Counted from the first letter of the stretch, positions 1 to 6,503 are shown. The stretch is DNA of 8,878 bases from UKL13-2 sp031368465 (GCA_031368465.1 JANMNT010000189.1:1-8878); one strand, 5' to 3'. A program made the numbers and translations. Notes: generated by a model from the sequence alone, not told the origin.

Positions 1-1
1 A

Positions 2-202
2 GGTGAAGCCGCTGGTGTGGCCAGTGGCAATGCATTGCAATGGAATTACGTGCTGCGTCTGCCACAGGAGCAGGGAAGCTATGAAGTCAACATGGACGAC
101 TGGATGTGGCTAGTTGATGACAAAACACTCGCCAACCAAACCGTGATGACCAAGTTCGGCATCAAGTTTGCTGAAATCAACATATTTTTCCGAAAGCGGT
201 AG
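2..202 (+). CDS. DUF3833 family protein, C-terminal part (5' end outside window)
   Basis: The reading frame enters from the left edge, so only the last 66 residues are visible. They carry the pattern I associate with DUF3833 proteins: a G-N-A-L-x-W-x-Y strand, then D-D-W-M-W-L-V-D-D, then K-F-G-x-K and a final F-F-R-K-R. Family members are usually small exported lipoproteins of unknown function, but the signal peptide would lie upstream, so location cannot be judged here. The stop codon is 9 bases before the start of the SDR gene, which implies co-transcription. DUF3833 genes are typically found with a cyclopropane-fatty-acid-synthase-like methyltransferase, DUF1365 and an amine-oxidase-like flavoprotein, so a role in membrane lipid modification is a reasonable inference, not something visible in this fragment. 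Confidence 0.75.
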   Translation, partial: GEAAGVASGNALQWNYVLRLPQEQGSYEVNMDDWMWLVDDKTLANQTVMTKFGIKFAEINIFFRKR

Positions 203-211
203 AAAGGCTTT

Positions 212-991
212 ATGAGTTTGAATAATAAAATTACCGACTGGTCCGCAAAACACGTCTGGATCATCGGCGCCTCCACCGGCATCGGTGCCGCACTTGCCGA
301 TCTGCTGCACTCGCGGGGCGCAAAAGTGGCCGTCTCTGCACGTAGTGCCGACAAGTTAGCCGCGATGGCCACACGCTTGGGTAAAGCGCGCGCGATTGCG
401 TTGCCGCTCGACATCACGAAGGTAGAAACCATCAAGGCGGCCGAAGCCGAATTGATTGCCAAGTGGGGTGGATATGACCTGGTGATTTTTATGGCGGGCG
501 ATTACACCGCCATGCGCGCCTGGGAACTTGATCTGAAGGTTGCGCAACAGATGATCGATGTCAACTGGGGTGGATTTCTGAACGGCCTGTCGGTGGTGAT
601 ACCGACCCTCATGAAACACAAGGCGGGCGGTATTGCGTTGGTCTCGTCGGTTGCGGGGTATCGTGGACTACCGAAGTCGCTTGTGTACGGCCCGACCAAA
701 GCGGCGCTGATTAATTTGGCGGAGACGTTGTACCTTGATCTCAAAGACAAGGGGCTCGATATTTACGTGATTAATCCGGGTTTTGTGAAAACGCCGATGA
801 CGGCTGGTAACGATTTTGAAATGCCGTCGCTGATCACACCGGAACAGGCGGCTGATGAAATCGAACAGGGCTTCGCCAAGGGCGAGTTCGAAATCCATTT
901 TCCAAAACGCTTTACCAATATGCTCAAGATGCTCCGCCATCTTCCATACTCGCTTTATTTTCGCGCCATCAAGAGCTCAACCAAACTGTGA
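212..991 (+). CDS. Short-chain dehydrogenase/reductase (SDR), classical type
   Basis: A complete 259-residue NAD(P)-dependent oxidoreductase with a Rossmann fold. The cofactor-binding glycine motif is G-A-S-T-G-I-G at residues 19-25. The structural M-A-G (usually N-A-G) is at 94-96 and the active-site Asn is probably N118. The catalytic Ser-Tyr-Lys are S146, Y159 and K163, with the normal 13-residue Ser-Tyr offset and Tyr-x3-Lys spacing. The N-P-G motif is at 188-190. Length is normal for a classical SDR. A C-terminal stretch of about 40 residues rich in Lys, Arg and aromatics (P-K-R-F, L-P-Y-S-L-Y-F-R) could touch the membrane. The ATG start has a Shine-Dalgarno-like AGAAAGG at 201-207. The substrate is unknown; the neighbours suggest an acyl or lipid-derived carbonyl or alcohol. 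The stop codon overlaps the ribosome binding site of the next gene. Confidence 0.93.
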   Translation: MSLNNKITDWSAKHVWIIGASTGIGAALADLLHSRGAKVAVSARSADKLAAMATRLGKARAIALPLDITKVETIKAAEAELIAKWGGYDLVIFMAGDYTAMRAWELDLKVAQQMIDVNWGGFLNGLSVVIPTLMKHKAGGIALVSSVAGYRGLPKSLVYGPTKAALINLAETLYLDLKDKGLDIYVINPGFVKTPMTAGNDFEMPSLITPEQAADEIEQGFAKGEFEIHFPKRFTNMLKMLRHLPYSLYFRAIKSSTKL

Positions 992-999
992 GGTGAACC

Positions 1000-1425
1000 G
1001 TGCCCACGCCACTGAAACGATTTGTCTCGTACTGGAACAATCTCACCGCCGCCGATGTGGCGCGGTTGGGCGAGTTCTACACCGAAGAGGCGGTGTTCCA
1101 AGACCCGTTTAATAAAGTGCAGGGCCACGCTGCCATCAAACACATCTTCGACGATATGTTTGTGCGCCTGATCGAGCCCAAGTTCGTGATCACCGAAACG
1201 ATTCAAGAAGACAATCGTGTGCTGTTGGTGTGGGATTTTAGCTTTCGTATCAAGGCACTCAAGCCGGATTTGAAACGTACCATCCACGGCACATCGCTGA
1301 TTCGTTTTGCGGCGGACGGTCGCGCGTTGTCACACCGTGATTACTGGGATGCGGCTGGTGAGCTTTATGAGCAGCTGCCGGTTATTGGTAGTGTGATGCG
1401 TGCACTCAAGCGGCGAGTGGCGTAG
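1000..1425 (+). CDS. NTF2-like / SnoaL-fold family protein
   Basis: A 141-residue protein with the layout of the NTF2/SnoaL/ketosteroid-isomerase cone fold. An N-terminal helix (F-V-S-Y-W-N-N-L) is followed by F-Y-T-E-E-A-V-F-Q-D-P-F at 26-37, G-H-A-A-I at 42-46 and a curved sheet with G-T-S-L-I-R-F at 97-103. The motif H-R-D-Y-W-D is at 112-117, then L-Y-E-Q-L-P and a basic tail. The H-x-D-Y-W-D ending is typical of the subgroup that sits beside SDR and cyclopropane-synthase-like genes. Whether it is an enzyme or a binding protein is unknown. The GTG start has a good Shine-Dalgarno GAGGTGA at 990-996 that uses the SDR stop codon, so translation is probably coupled. It is the last gene of its operon; a hairpin follows 33 bases later. 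Confidence 0.85.
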   Translation: MPTPLKRFVSYWNNLTAADVARLGEFYTEEAVFQDPFNKVQGHAAIKHIFDDMFVRLIEPKFVITETIQEDNRVLLVWDFSFRIKALKPDLKRTIHGTSLIRFAADGRALSHRDYWDAAGELYEQLPVIGSVMRALKRRVA

Positions 1426-1458
1426 GGCTTCTAGAAATAAAAATTTGCTGACTGGCGG

Positions 1459-1488
1459 GCGTCTTCCGGCAAAACGCGCCGAAGACGC
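1459..1488. terminator. Hairpin between convergent genes, likely bidirectional terminator
   Basis: GCGTCTT at 1459-1465 pairs with AAGACGC at 1482-1488. A further CGGC (1467-1470) pairs with GCCG (1478-1481) after one bulged C, leaving the 7-base loop AAAACGC. It lies in the 72-base gap between the NTF2-like gene (+) and dolP (-). On the + strand no T run follows. On the - strand a run of five T lies about 14 bases beyond the stem (1440-1444), so it is better placed to end the dolP operon, but it is not a textbook intrinsic terminator either way. Confidence 0.55.
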
Positions 1489-1497
1489 GCGTCAATG

Positions 1498-2079
1498 CTA
1501 GCGTTTTGGCACTTTGTCGACGTACTCAAATACCTTGATAACGCGCGAAACGCCTGAGGTCGTGCGCGCAACTTCGGCGGCACCGTCCCCCTCTTCCTTG
1601 GTCACAATGCCCATCAGGTAAACGGCGCTTGCCTCGGTGACAACCTTGACATGATTTGACGAAAACTCCTTTGCCCCGAGAAATCGCGCCTTCACATTTG
1701 TCGTAATCAGGGTGTCATTTGAGCGACCGCCAAGCGATGATTTCCCACTGACGGCGAGTTCGTTGGTGACGGATTTGACGCTGGCAATCTTGCGTATCGC
1801 ATCGCCAATATCGTTTTTTGTTTTTTCATCGGCAACTTCGCCGGTCAACAATACCAAGAGATTGTAGCTCGTGACGTTGACATGGGTGTCCTTGAAGCGC
1901 TCGAGCAGAATTACCCGCGCTTTCCATTCAACATTCTCATCTTCAATATAAATGCCGGTTGAACGACGATCACCGACCGCGAGCGCGGTGGCACCAACCC
2001 CCACCGCCGCCAATGGGAAGCAGCCCTGCAACGCAACGAGACCGATCAACATGGCCGTCGCAAAAAAAATTCGCTTCAT
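1498..2079 (-). CDS. dolP: BON-domain outer membrane lipoprotein, DolP (YraP) type
   Basis: A 193-residue lipoprotein; E. coli DolP has 191. The first 20 residues form a lipoprotein signal (M-K-R, hydrophobic core, then L-Q-G-C with C20 as lipidated cysteine). The residue after C20 is Phe, not Asp, so outer-membrane sorting by Lol is expected. Two BON domains follow, at about 47-112 (including L-L-T-G-E-V-A-D) and about 119-188 (including V-Y-L-M-G-I-V-T). In E. coli DolP binds anionic phospholipid through the second BON domain and supports outer membrane integrity at division sites. An in-frame ATG 57 bases upstream is possible, but the chosen ATG at 2079 has a clean GGAGA at 2084-2088 and starts exactly at the signal peptide. 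It is the last gene of the lpoA-yraN-dolP operon, 40 bases after yraN. Confidence 0.88.
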   Translation of the reverse strand: MKRIFFATAMLIGLVALQGCFPLAAVGVGATALAVGDRRSTGIYIEDENVEWKARVILLERFKDTHVNVTSYNLLVLLTGEVADEKTKNDIGDAIRKIASVKSVTNELAVSGKSSLGGRSNDTLITTNVKARFLGAKEFSSNHVKVVTEASAVYLMGIVTKEEGDGAAEVARTTSGVSRVIKVFEYVDKVPKR

Positions 2080-2119
2080 CGTTTCTCCATTATGTTCTGA
2101 TGCGCAACCGGGGCGACCA

Positions 2120-2488
2120 TCAAACGCCAAACGCATCTTTGATCCAGTTAATTGTCCCGGCGTCCAACTTGTTCATCAGTATCGCATCAAACCGGCAGCG
2201 CGGTGCGTGACGAAGATCCGCAAGGTAGTGTTCGGCGGCGGCGATCACTCGTCGTTGTTTTGCGAAATTGATACTCGCAGCAGCGCCACCAAAGTTTTGC
2301 GATGCGCGATAACGAACTTCAACAAATACCGTTGTTTCACCATCCTGCATGATCAAATCAATTTCGCCGAAACGGCAACGATAGTTGCGCGCGATTGTTT
2401 TTAACCCATGTTGATGTAAATGGCGCTCGGCAAGACGCTCCGCGTCGTCGCCGGTCGATTTCTTGCCGAAAATTGACGCCAGTTTCAC
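2120..2488 (-). CDS. yraN: YraN family protein (UPF0102), nuclease-like fold
   Basis: 122 residues, about the usual length for UPF0102. Conserved features are G-D-D-A-E at 13-17, N-Y-R-C-R-F-G-E-I-D-L-I at 35-46, V-F-V-E-V-R-Y-R at 54-61, K77, and R-F-D at 99-101. The E...GEID...(E)V(K/R) spacing matches the PD-(D/E)XK-like restriction endonuclease fold, with E17, D44, E57 and R59 in the positions of catalytic or metal-binding residues. The position that is often Lys is Arg here, as in E. coli YraN. No confirmed biochemical role is known to me; a link to DNA processing is inferred from the fold. The start is GTG, and its GTGA overlaps the lpoA stop by 4 bases (2485-2488), so translation is coupled to lpoA. 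Confidence 0.9.
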   Translation of the reverse strand: MKLASIFGKKSTGDDAERLAERHLHQHGLKTIARNYRCRFGEIDLIMQDGETTVFVEVRYRASQNFGGAAASINFAKQRRVIAAAEHYLADLRHAPRCRFDAILMNKLDAGTINWIKDAFGV

Positions 2489-3738
2489 TCGGCCGGCCTT
2501 ATCATTTTCGGCCGCCCATCGCGCATTTCCATCAATGTCAGGCCGCGCACAAATTGGTTGCCGTCAAGCGCAATGCGGCCGGTGACCCCATCAATCGGCA
2601 CAAAGTTGCTGCGGGGTCGATCGCCGCTGATGACGACATTTGAAATCGTACTGCTTGGCGCACCCTGTACCAGCGCAAGCACCAGCCGCCAGGCATCAAT
2701 CCCGAGCGCATAAAGACGATCATAGTCGACCGGCGTGCCTTCTGGTGGTCGCGCGTAACTCATGACGGCGGCATGGTCCGGTTCTGCGAACCATGGCACT
2801 TCCAGATATCTCACGCTGTCCAAATCCAAATTCTCGATTGCCCCCGCGCGCGGATCAAAAGTCTGTGCGGTCGCGTAGACCGGAAGGCCTTGTGGCAAAT
2901 AGGGGCGCGCCACGCGTGCAGTCTGCATTTCAGCTGCAATAAAAACAACATCGGCTTTCGCCGCGTCGGCTTTCTCCATTGCGGTTTTCACCCTTGGGCC
3001 ATCACTCGGATCGCCGGCAAACGCAACCCGCGCGACAATTATTCCGCCCAGCTTTACCCACTCCCTTTCAAATGCATCCTGAATACGCCTCGACAGCGCA
3101 GCACTGTCGACGGCGATGGCGACACTTCGAAAACCATCCTGAAACGCGGCGCGGGCGACCAGTCGTGCCTCCCAATCGAGCGAGAGGGAAATATGGAAGA
3201 AATTGTTTGCATCGCTCTTGGCCAGGTCAGCCGGCGCATTCAATGCCAGGGTCGGCAGGTATCCTGACTCGCGTGCGACGACCGTTGCGCCATCGCGCGT
3301 GATACCGGCGACGACTGCAACCGCCCCCTCTTGGACCGCCTTGCGATATAGCAACGCCAGCGACGCGCCCTCATCATCTGCCAGATAAAGCCTGTAGGTG
3401 AATTTTTCCCGCCCGCCGGTTTCGGCTGCGGCGATAAAGCCGGCTCTGACGGCGTCGGCGGCCTTACCAAGTGACTTTGATGAAATGGGCAGGATCAGCG
3501 CGATATTTTTCGCCTTCTCGGTGGGCTTCTCGACCGGCTTTTCGTCACCAGCCTTTACGGGGCTGGCCGATTTCTCTGCAGGAGGTTCTGACTGTATCGC
3601 CGGTTTTGGTTCCGTGTCAGGCGCCACTGGCTGCGGCTTTGCTGACGGCAAGGGTGATGCCTGCGCAACAACGTTGGTTGCGTTAATCAGGGCAACACAC
3701 GACAATAGCGCCAACATCAAGCTACGGATTCGCCGCAT
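2485..3738 (-). CDS. lpoA: Penicillin-binding protein activator, LpoA-like (short form, no TPR domain)
   Basis: A 417-residue exported protein. Residues 1-27 are a signal peptide (R-R-I-R, hydrophobic core) with an A-x-A site at A25-Q26-A27. A lipobox reading at L-L-S-C14 is possible but would leave a very short core followed by more hydrophobic residues, so signal peptidase I is favoured. Residues 28-76 are a low-complexity linker rich in Pro, Lys, Glu and Ala. From about 78 to 405 runs a type 1 periplasmic-binding fold, opening with N-I-A-L-I-L-P-I and R-A-G-F-I-A-A-A, like the C-terminal domain of LpoA, which activates the peptidoglycan synthase PBP1A in E. coli. E. coli LpoA is far longer and carries an N-terminal TPR domain, absent here. 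Identity rests on this fold plus rsmI and yraN as neighbours, as in E. coli; PBP activation is inferred. Confidence 0.82.
   Translation of the reverse strand: MRRIRSLMLALLSCVALINATNVVAQASPLPSAKPQPVAPDTEPKPAIQSEPPAEKSASPVKAGDEKPVEKPTEKAKNIALILPISSKSLGKAADAVRAGFIAAAETGGREKFTYRLYLADDEGASLALLYRKAVQEGAVAVVAGITRDGATVVARESGYLPTLALNAPADLAKSDANNFFHISLSLDWEARLVARAAFQDGFRSVAIAVDSAALSRRIQDAFEREWVKLGGIIVARVAFAGDPSDGPRVKTAMEKADAAKADVVFIAAEMQTARVARPYLPQGLPVYATAQTFDPRAGAIENLDLDSVRYLEVPWFAEPDHAAVMSYARPPEGTPVDYDRLYALGIDAWRLVLALVQGAPSSTISNVVISGDRPRSNFVPIDGVTGRIALDGNQFVRGLTLMEMRDGRPKMIRPAE
3678..3706 (+). promoter_or_regulatory. Weak candidate promoter for rsmI
   Basis: TTGCGT at 3678-3683 and GACAAT at 3701-3706 are 17 bases apart, giving 7 of 12 matches to the sigma-70 consensus. 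Transcription would begin near 3713, about 41 bases before the rsmI ATG and inside the antisense of the lpoA signal peptide. A promoter must lie roughly here because only 15 bases separate the two divergent genes, but this particular match is weak. Confidence 0.28.
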
Positions 3739-3753
3739 CTGGCACCACCCACC

Positions 3754-4635
3754 ATGGAAGAAAAACTCGAAAACGCATTATATGTGGTCGCCACCCCGAT
3801 CGGGAACCTCGGCGATATCACTGCACGTGCGTTACATGTGCTGGCGACGGTCGATGTTATTGCCGCGGAAGATACGCGCAATACGCTATTTTTGTTGTCG
3901 CACTTTGGCATCAAGGCCCGGCTGATTGCGGTGCACGCACACAACGAGCGGAATGCCGCAGACGGGATCATAAAGTTGCTTGGTGAGGGCAAATCGGTTG
4001 CGCTGGTCACTGATGCCGGTACCCCTGCGATCAGTGATCCCGGTGCACGTGTGGTGGCCGCAATACATGCCGCCGGGCTTTTGGTGGTACCGATTCCAGG
4101 CGCCAGCGCGGTCATAGCCGCTCTTTCGGCCAGCGGCGAAGGCGAGGACGGATTTGTGTTTGCCGGTTTTTTGCCGACAAAAGCAGGTGAACGTGCGACG
4201 ACACTTACCGCATTAAAAAACGCGGCTCAGGCGCTTGTTTTTTATGAGTCCCCCCACCGAATTGTTGAAAGTGTCGCCGCCATCGCCGAAATCTATGGCA
4301 CATCACGCACACTGGTGATCTGTCGCGAACTGACCAAGAAATTTGAATCAATACATCGTGTCAACCTCGCCGATGCCGTTACATGGCTGGAAAGCGACAG
4401 CAACAACCAACGTGGTGAGTTTGTGTTGGTCTTGTCAAAACCAAATAAACAAGCTGTGCTTGAGGCAAAGAGTGCGGAAGACGCCGAACTGGAGCGGACC
4501 CTGTCGATTCTGTTGGCGGCGCTGCCGGTCAAACAAGCTGTAACGTTGGCGGTACAACTGTCCGGCGAAAAAAAGAACAAGGTGTACGATTTGGCGTTGC
4601 ACCTGAAGACCGCGACCAGCGACAACACAATATAA
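3754..4635 (+). CDS. rsmI: 16S rRNA (cytidine(1402)-2'-O)-methyltransferase RsmI
   Basis: A 293-residue SAM-dependent methyltransferase of the tetrapyrrole-methylase superfamily. RsmI adds the 2'-O-methyl group at C1402 of 16S rRNA in the decoding centre. Signature motifs are all present: A-T-P-I-G-N-L at 13-19, A-E-D-T-R at 38-42, H-A-H-N-E at 61-65, V-T-D-A-G-T-P-x-I-S-D-P-G at 85-97, P-I-P-G-A-S at 113-118, E-S-P-H-R at 165-169, E-L-T-K at 192-195 and G-E-F-V-L-V at 221-226. The C-terminal helical part (L-P-V-K-Q-A then S-G-E-K-K-N-K-V-Y) also fits RsmI. No clear Shine-Dalgarno precedes the ATG (GGCACCACCCACC), but no other in-frame start lies nearby and the N-terminus matches the family. 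First gene of an operon with pyrC and the DUF3025 gene. Confidence 0.96.
   Translation: MEEKLENALYVVATPIGNLGDITARALHVLATVDVIAAEDTRNTLFLLSHFGIKARLIAVHAHNERNAADGIIKLLGEGKSVALVTDAGTPAISDPGARVVAAIHAAGLLVVPIPGASAVIAALSASGEGEDGFVFAGFLPTKAGERATTLTALKNAAQALVFYESPHRIVESVAAIAEIYGTSRTLVICRELTKKFESIHRVNLADAVTWLESDSNNQRGEFVLVLSKPNKQAVLEAKSAEDAELERTLSILLAALPVKQAVTLAVQLSGEKKNKVYDLALHLKTATSDNTI
3777..3806 (-). promoter_or_regulatory. Candidate promoter for the lpoA-yraN-dolP operon, inside rsmI
   Basis: Read on the - strand there is a perfect TATAAT (complement of 3777-3782). TTCCCG (complement of 3801-3806) lies 18 bases upstream as a half-matching -35. The predicted start near 3770 leaves a leader of about 32 bases before the lpoA ATG at 3738. 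That leader ends in a G-rich GGTGGGTGG that can act as a ribosome binding site. The element lies over rsmI codons 8-10. Confidence 0.45.
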
Positions 4636-4636
4636 T
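4631..4636 (+). promoter_or_regulatory. Candidate -10 element just ahead of pyrC
   Basis: A perfect TATAAT contains the TAA stop codon of rsmI (4633-4635). Transcription about 7 bases downstream would start at or next to the A of the pyrC ATG at 4643, giving a leaderless message. I find no -35 at 16-18 bases and no extended TG, so this may be chance. Confidence 0.3.
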
Positions 4637-4642
4637 TTGACG

Positions 4643-5677
4643 ATGCAAACACTTACCATTACCCGGCCGGATGACTGGCATCTGCATGTGCGCGACGGGG
4701 CGGCACTTAGCGTCGTATTGCCGCATACCGCACGGCAATTTGCGCGCGCCATCATCATGCCAAATTTGAAACCGCCGGTACGGACAGTTGAAGAAGCGCG
4801 CGCATATCTCGAACGTATTCTTGCGGCGACGCCAGCAGGTTTGAATTTTGAGCCGCTGATGACGCTGTACCTGACCGACAACACATCGCCAGATGACATT
4901 TTGCGCGCCGTGCAGAGTCAATTCATCAAGGCTGTCAAATATTATCCGGCGGGCGCAACCACCAATTCCGACTCAGGCGTGACCGACATTCGAAAATGTG
5001 ACGCTGTCTTCGCCGCGATGCAGGAGGCCGGGCTGCCGTTACTTTTGCATGGCGAAGTGACCGGCGATGACGTCGACGTTTTTGACCGGGAAAAGGTGTT
5101 TATTGAACGTCACCTGATTCCATTGGTGCTGCGGTTTCCCAAATTGCGCATCGTTCTGGAACATATCACGACCGCAAATGCGGTCAAGTTTGTGTTGGCG
5201 GCAAACGACAATATCGCGGCAACAATCACCCCACAACACCTGTTGTACAACCGCAATTCCATATTCAAAGGCGGTATCCGCCCGCATTTTTATTGCCTGC
5301 CAATATTGAAGCGGGAAGAACACCGGCTGGCGCTGATCAAAGCCGCAACCTCTGGAAACCCGAAATTCTTTCTCGGCACAGACAGTGCGCCGCACACAAA
5401 AAACACCAAGGAAACCTGTTGTGGCGCCGCCGGTTGTTATTCCGCGTTTCACGCCATGGGGCTTTATGCGGAAGCGTTTGAAAGTGTCGGTGCACTCGAC
5501 AAACTTGAAGGATTCGCCAGTTATTTTGGCGCTGACTTTTATCGGCTGCCGCGCAACCAGTCAACCATCACACTCAAAAGAGAGTCGTGGAAAATTCCCG
5601 ACGAAATCCCGTTCATTGAGTCGGGTCTGGTGCCACTTAACGCTGGTGCGATACTGTCATGGCAAGTCGCAACATAG
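4643..5677 (+). CDS. pyrC: Dihydroorotase PyrC (type II)
   Basis: 344 residues, close to E. coli PyrC (348). It catalyses reversible cyclisation of N-carbamoyl-L-aspartate to L-dihydroorotate, the third step of pyrimidine synthesis, in the cytoplasm. The two-zinc site is complete: H13 and H15 in D-W-H-L-H-V-R-D, the carboxylated lysine K99 in A-V-K-Y-Y-P-A-G, H136 in L-L-H-G-E-V-T, H174 in L-E-H-I-T-T and D247 in L-G-T-D-S-A-P-H. The flexible-loop region with T-T-N-S at 106-109 is also present. A TTG two codons upstream (4637) is possible, but the ATG fits the family N-terminus better. No Shine-Dalgarno is visible; the start is 7 bases after the rsmI stop, so re-initiation by ribosomes leaving rsmI is likely, or leaderless initiation from the TATAAT at 4631. 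Confidence 0.97.
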   Translation: MQTLTITRPDDWHLHVRDGAALSVVLPHTARQFARAIIMPNLKPPVRTVEEARAYLERILAATPAGLNFEPLMTLYLTDNTSPDDILRAVQSQFIKAVKYYPAGATTNSDSGVTDIRKCDAVFAAMQEAGLPLLLHGEVTGDDVDVFDREKVFIERHLIPLVLRFPKLRIVLEHITTANAVKFVLAANDNIAATITPQHLLYNRNSIFKGGIRPHFYCLPILKREEHRLALIKAATSGNPKFFLGTDSAPHTKNTKETCCGAAGCYSAFHAMGLYAEAFESVGALDKLEGFASYFGADFYRLPRNQSTITLKRESWKIPDEIPFIESGLVPLNAGAILSWQVAT

Positions 5678-5687
5678 GGCGGATGGT

Positions 5688-6503
5688 TTGACCCGGATTA
5701 AAAGCTGGGCCGGCGCGCAGTCGACGCTGGCCACGCCATTTTTTGATGCGATTCGGCCGATCCTGCGGCGACTGCCCGTCGACCGTTGGCCCGACATTTC
5801 GCAACTTAATGCGATTGCCATTGCAGACAACACGCACAATTTTGCCGGCAAGCCGCTACGTTTTGAGCCGGCTGATGCATCCGCAAGTTCCGCAATGGCA
5901 TACGAAACCCGGATTGCGACGACCGGAGAAATTCCGACCCGCCAAAACTGGCACGACATTTTTAATGCGCTGCAATGGCTTGCGTTTCCGCAGACCAAAT
6001 CCACCATCAGCCAAATGCACACTGATCTGTTGAGGAACGGCGGCACCAGTGAGGCGCGTTTTCGCTCCGTTCCCCGCGACGTGCTGACCATGTTTGATGA
6101 AAGCGGCATTGTTGTCGCCAGCGAAGACGCCTCATTACTTGCGCTGGTTCGCAACTTTCAATGGAAGACATTGTTTGTTGACCGCCGGGAAGAAGCGGCG
6201 GCCAAGCTTCGCTGCCTGTTGATTGGACACGGTTTGCTGGAAAAATCGCTTTCACCATTCATCGGCATGACGGCAAAGGCAGTTTTGCTCAATACCGACC
6301 GCAATGCCGACCTTGACGCGCAGGTGGCCGATTGGCTGGGCAATTCACGCAATCTGGTCTCCGCGCGTAATCTTGCACCGTTACCGGTTCTAGGCATCCC
6401 GGGCTGGGATTCACGCAATACAGCGCCGTCGTTTTACGACAACACGGGTTACTTTCGCGCTGGATACACCCGCGATCAGGCCGCCCAACATTTGCCCGCG
6501 TGA
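5688..6503 (+). CDS. DUF3025 family protein
   Basis: About 271 residues with the conserved DUF3025 blocks: Y-E-T-R-I at 72-76, then P-T-R-Q-N-W-H-D-I-F-N-A-L-Q-W at 83-97 and F-P-Q-T-K at 100-104. Further blocks are L-T-M-F-D-E-S-G at 133-140, I-G-H-G-L-L-E-K at 179-186, L-P-V-L-G-I-P-G-W-D at 232-241 and F-Y-D-N-T-G-Y-F-R at 249-257. No signal peptide or membrane segment is seen, so it is probably cytoplasmic. The function is unknown to me; invariant His, Asp, Asn and Trp in the N-W-H-D block and His and Glu in the G-H-x-x-x-E block look like an active site, which is inference. The start is my choice: TTG at 5688, 10 bases after pyrC, preceded by AGGGCGGA at 5676-5683. No in-frame ATG exists near the expected N-terminus. 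The stop codon is part of the rnpB promoter. Confidence 0.85.
   Translation: MTRIKSWAGAQSTLATPFFDAIRPILRRLPVDRWPDISQLNAIAIADNTHNFAGKPLRFEPADASASSAMAYETRIATTGEIPTRQNWHDIFNALQWLAFPQTKSTISQMHTDLLRNGGTSEARFRSVPRDVLTMFDESGIVVASEDASLLALVRNFQWKTLFVDRREEAAAKLRCLLIGHGLLEKSLSPFIGMTAKAVLLNTDRNADLDAQVADWLGNSRNLVSARNLAPLPVLGIPGWDSRNTAPSFYDNTGYFRAGYTRDQAAQHLPA

Noticed and set aside
2080..2136. Upstream ATG at 2136 that would lengthen DolP by 19 residues
   Set aside because: It would put a non-signal segment before a perfect lipoprotein signal, overlap the end of yraN, and ignore the strong GGAGA site serving the ATG at 2079.
2773..3267. Long open frame on the + strand opposite lpoA
   Set aside because: It is antisense to a gene with a signal peptide, linker and complete periplasmic-binding fold, and its own translation shows no family resemblance or low-complexity pattern typical of real proteins.
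4637..4642. TTG at 4637 as the pyrC start
   Set aside because: It adds two residues, has no ribosome site, and the ATG at 4643 fits the family N-terminus better.
5385..5687. The DUF3025 reading frame stays open for about 300 bases inside pyrC
   Set aside because: The extra residues are an out-of-frame reading of pyrC, whose zinc ligands and family motifs show it is the true coding frame. The DUF3025 family resemblance begins only after the pyrC stop.
5683..5691. Nearby ATG at 5683 as a possible start after pyrC
   Set aside because: It is out of frame with the DUF3025 gene and meets a stop after two codons.
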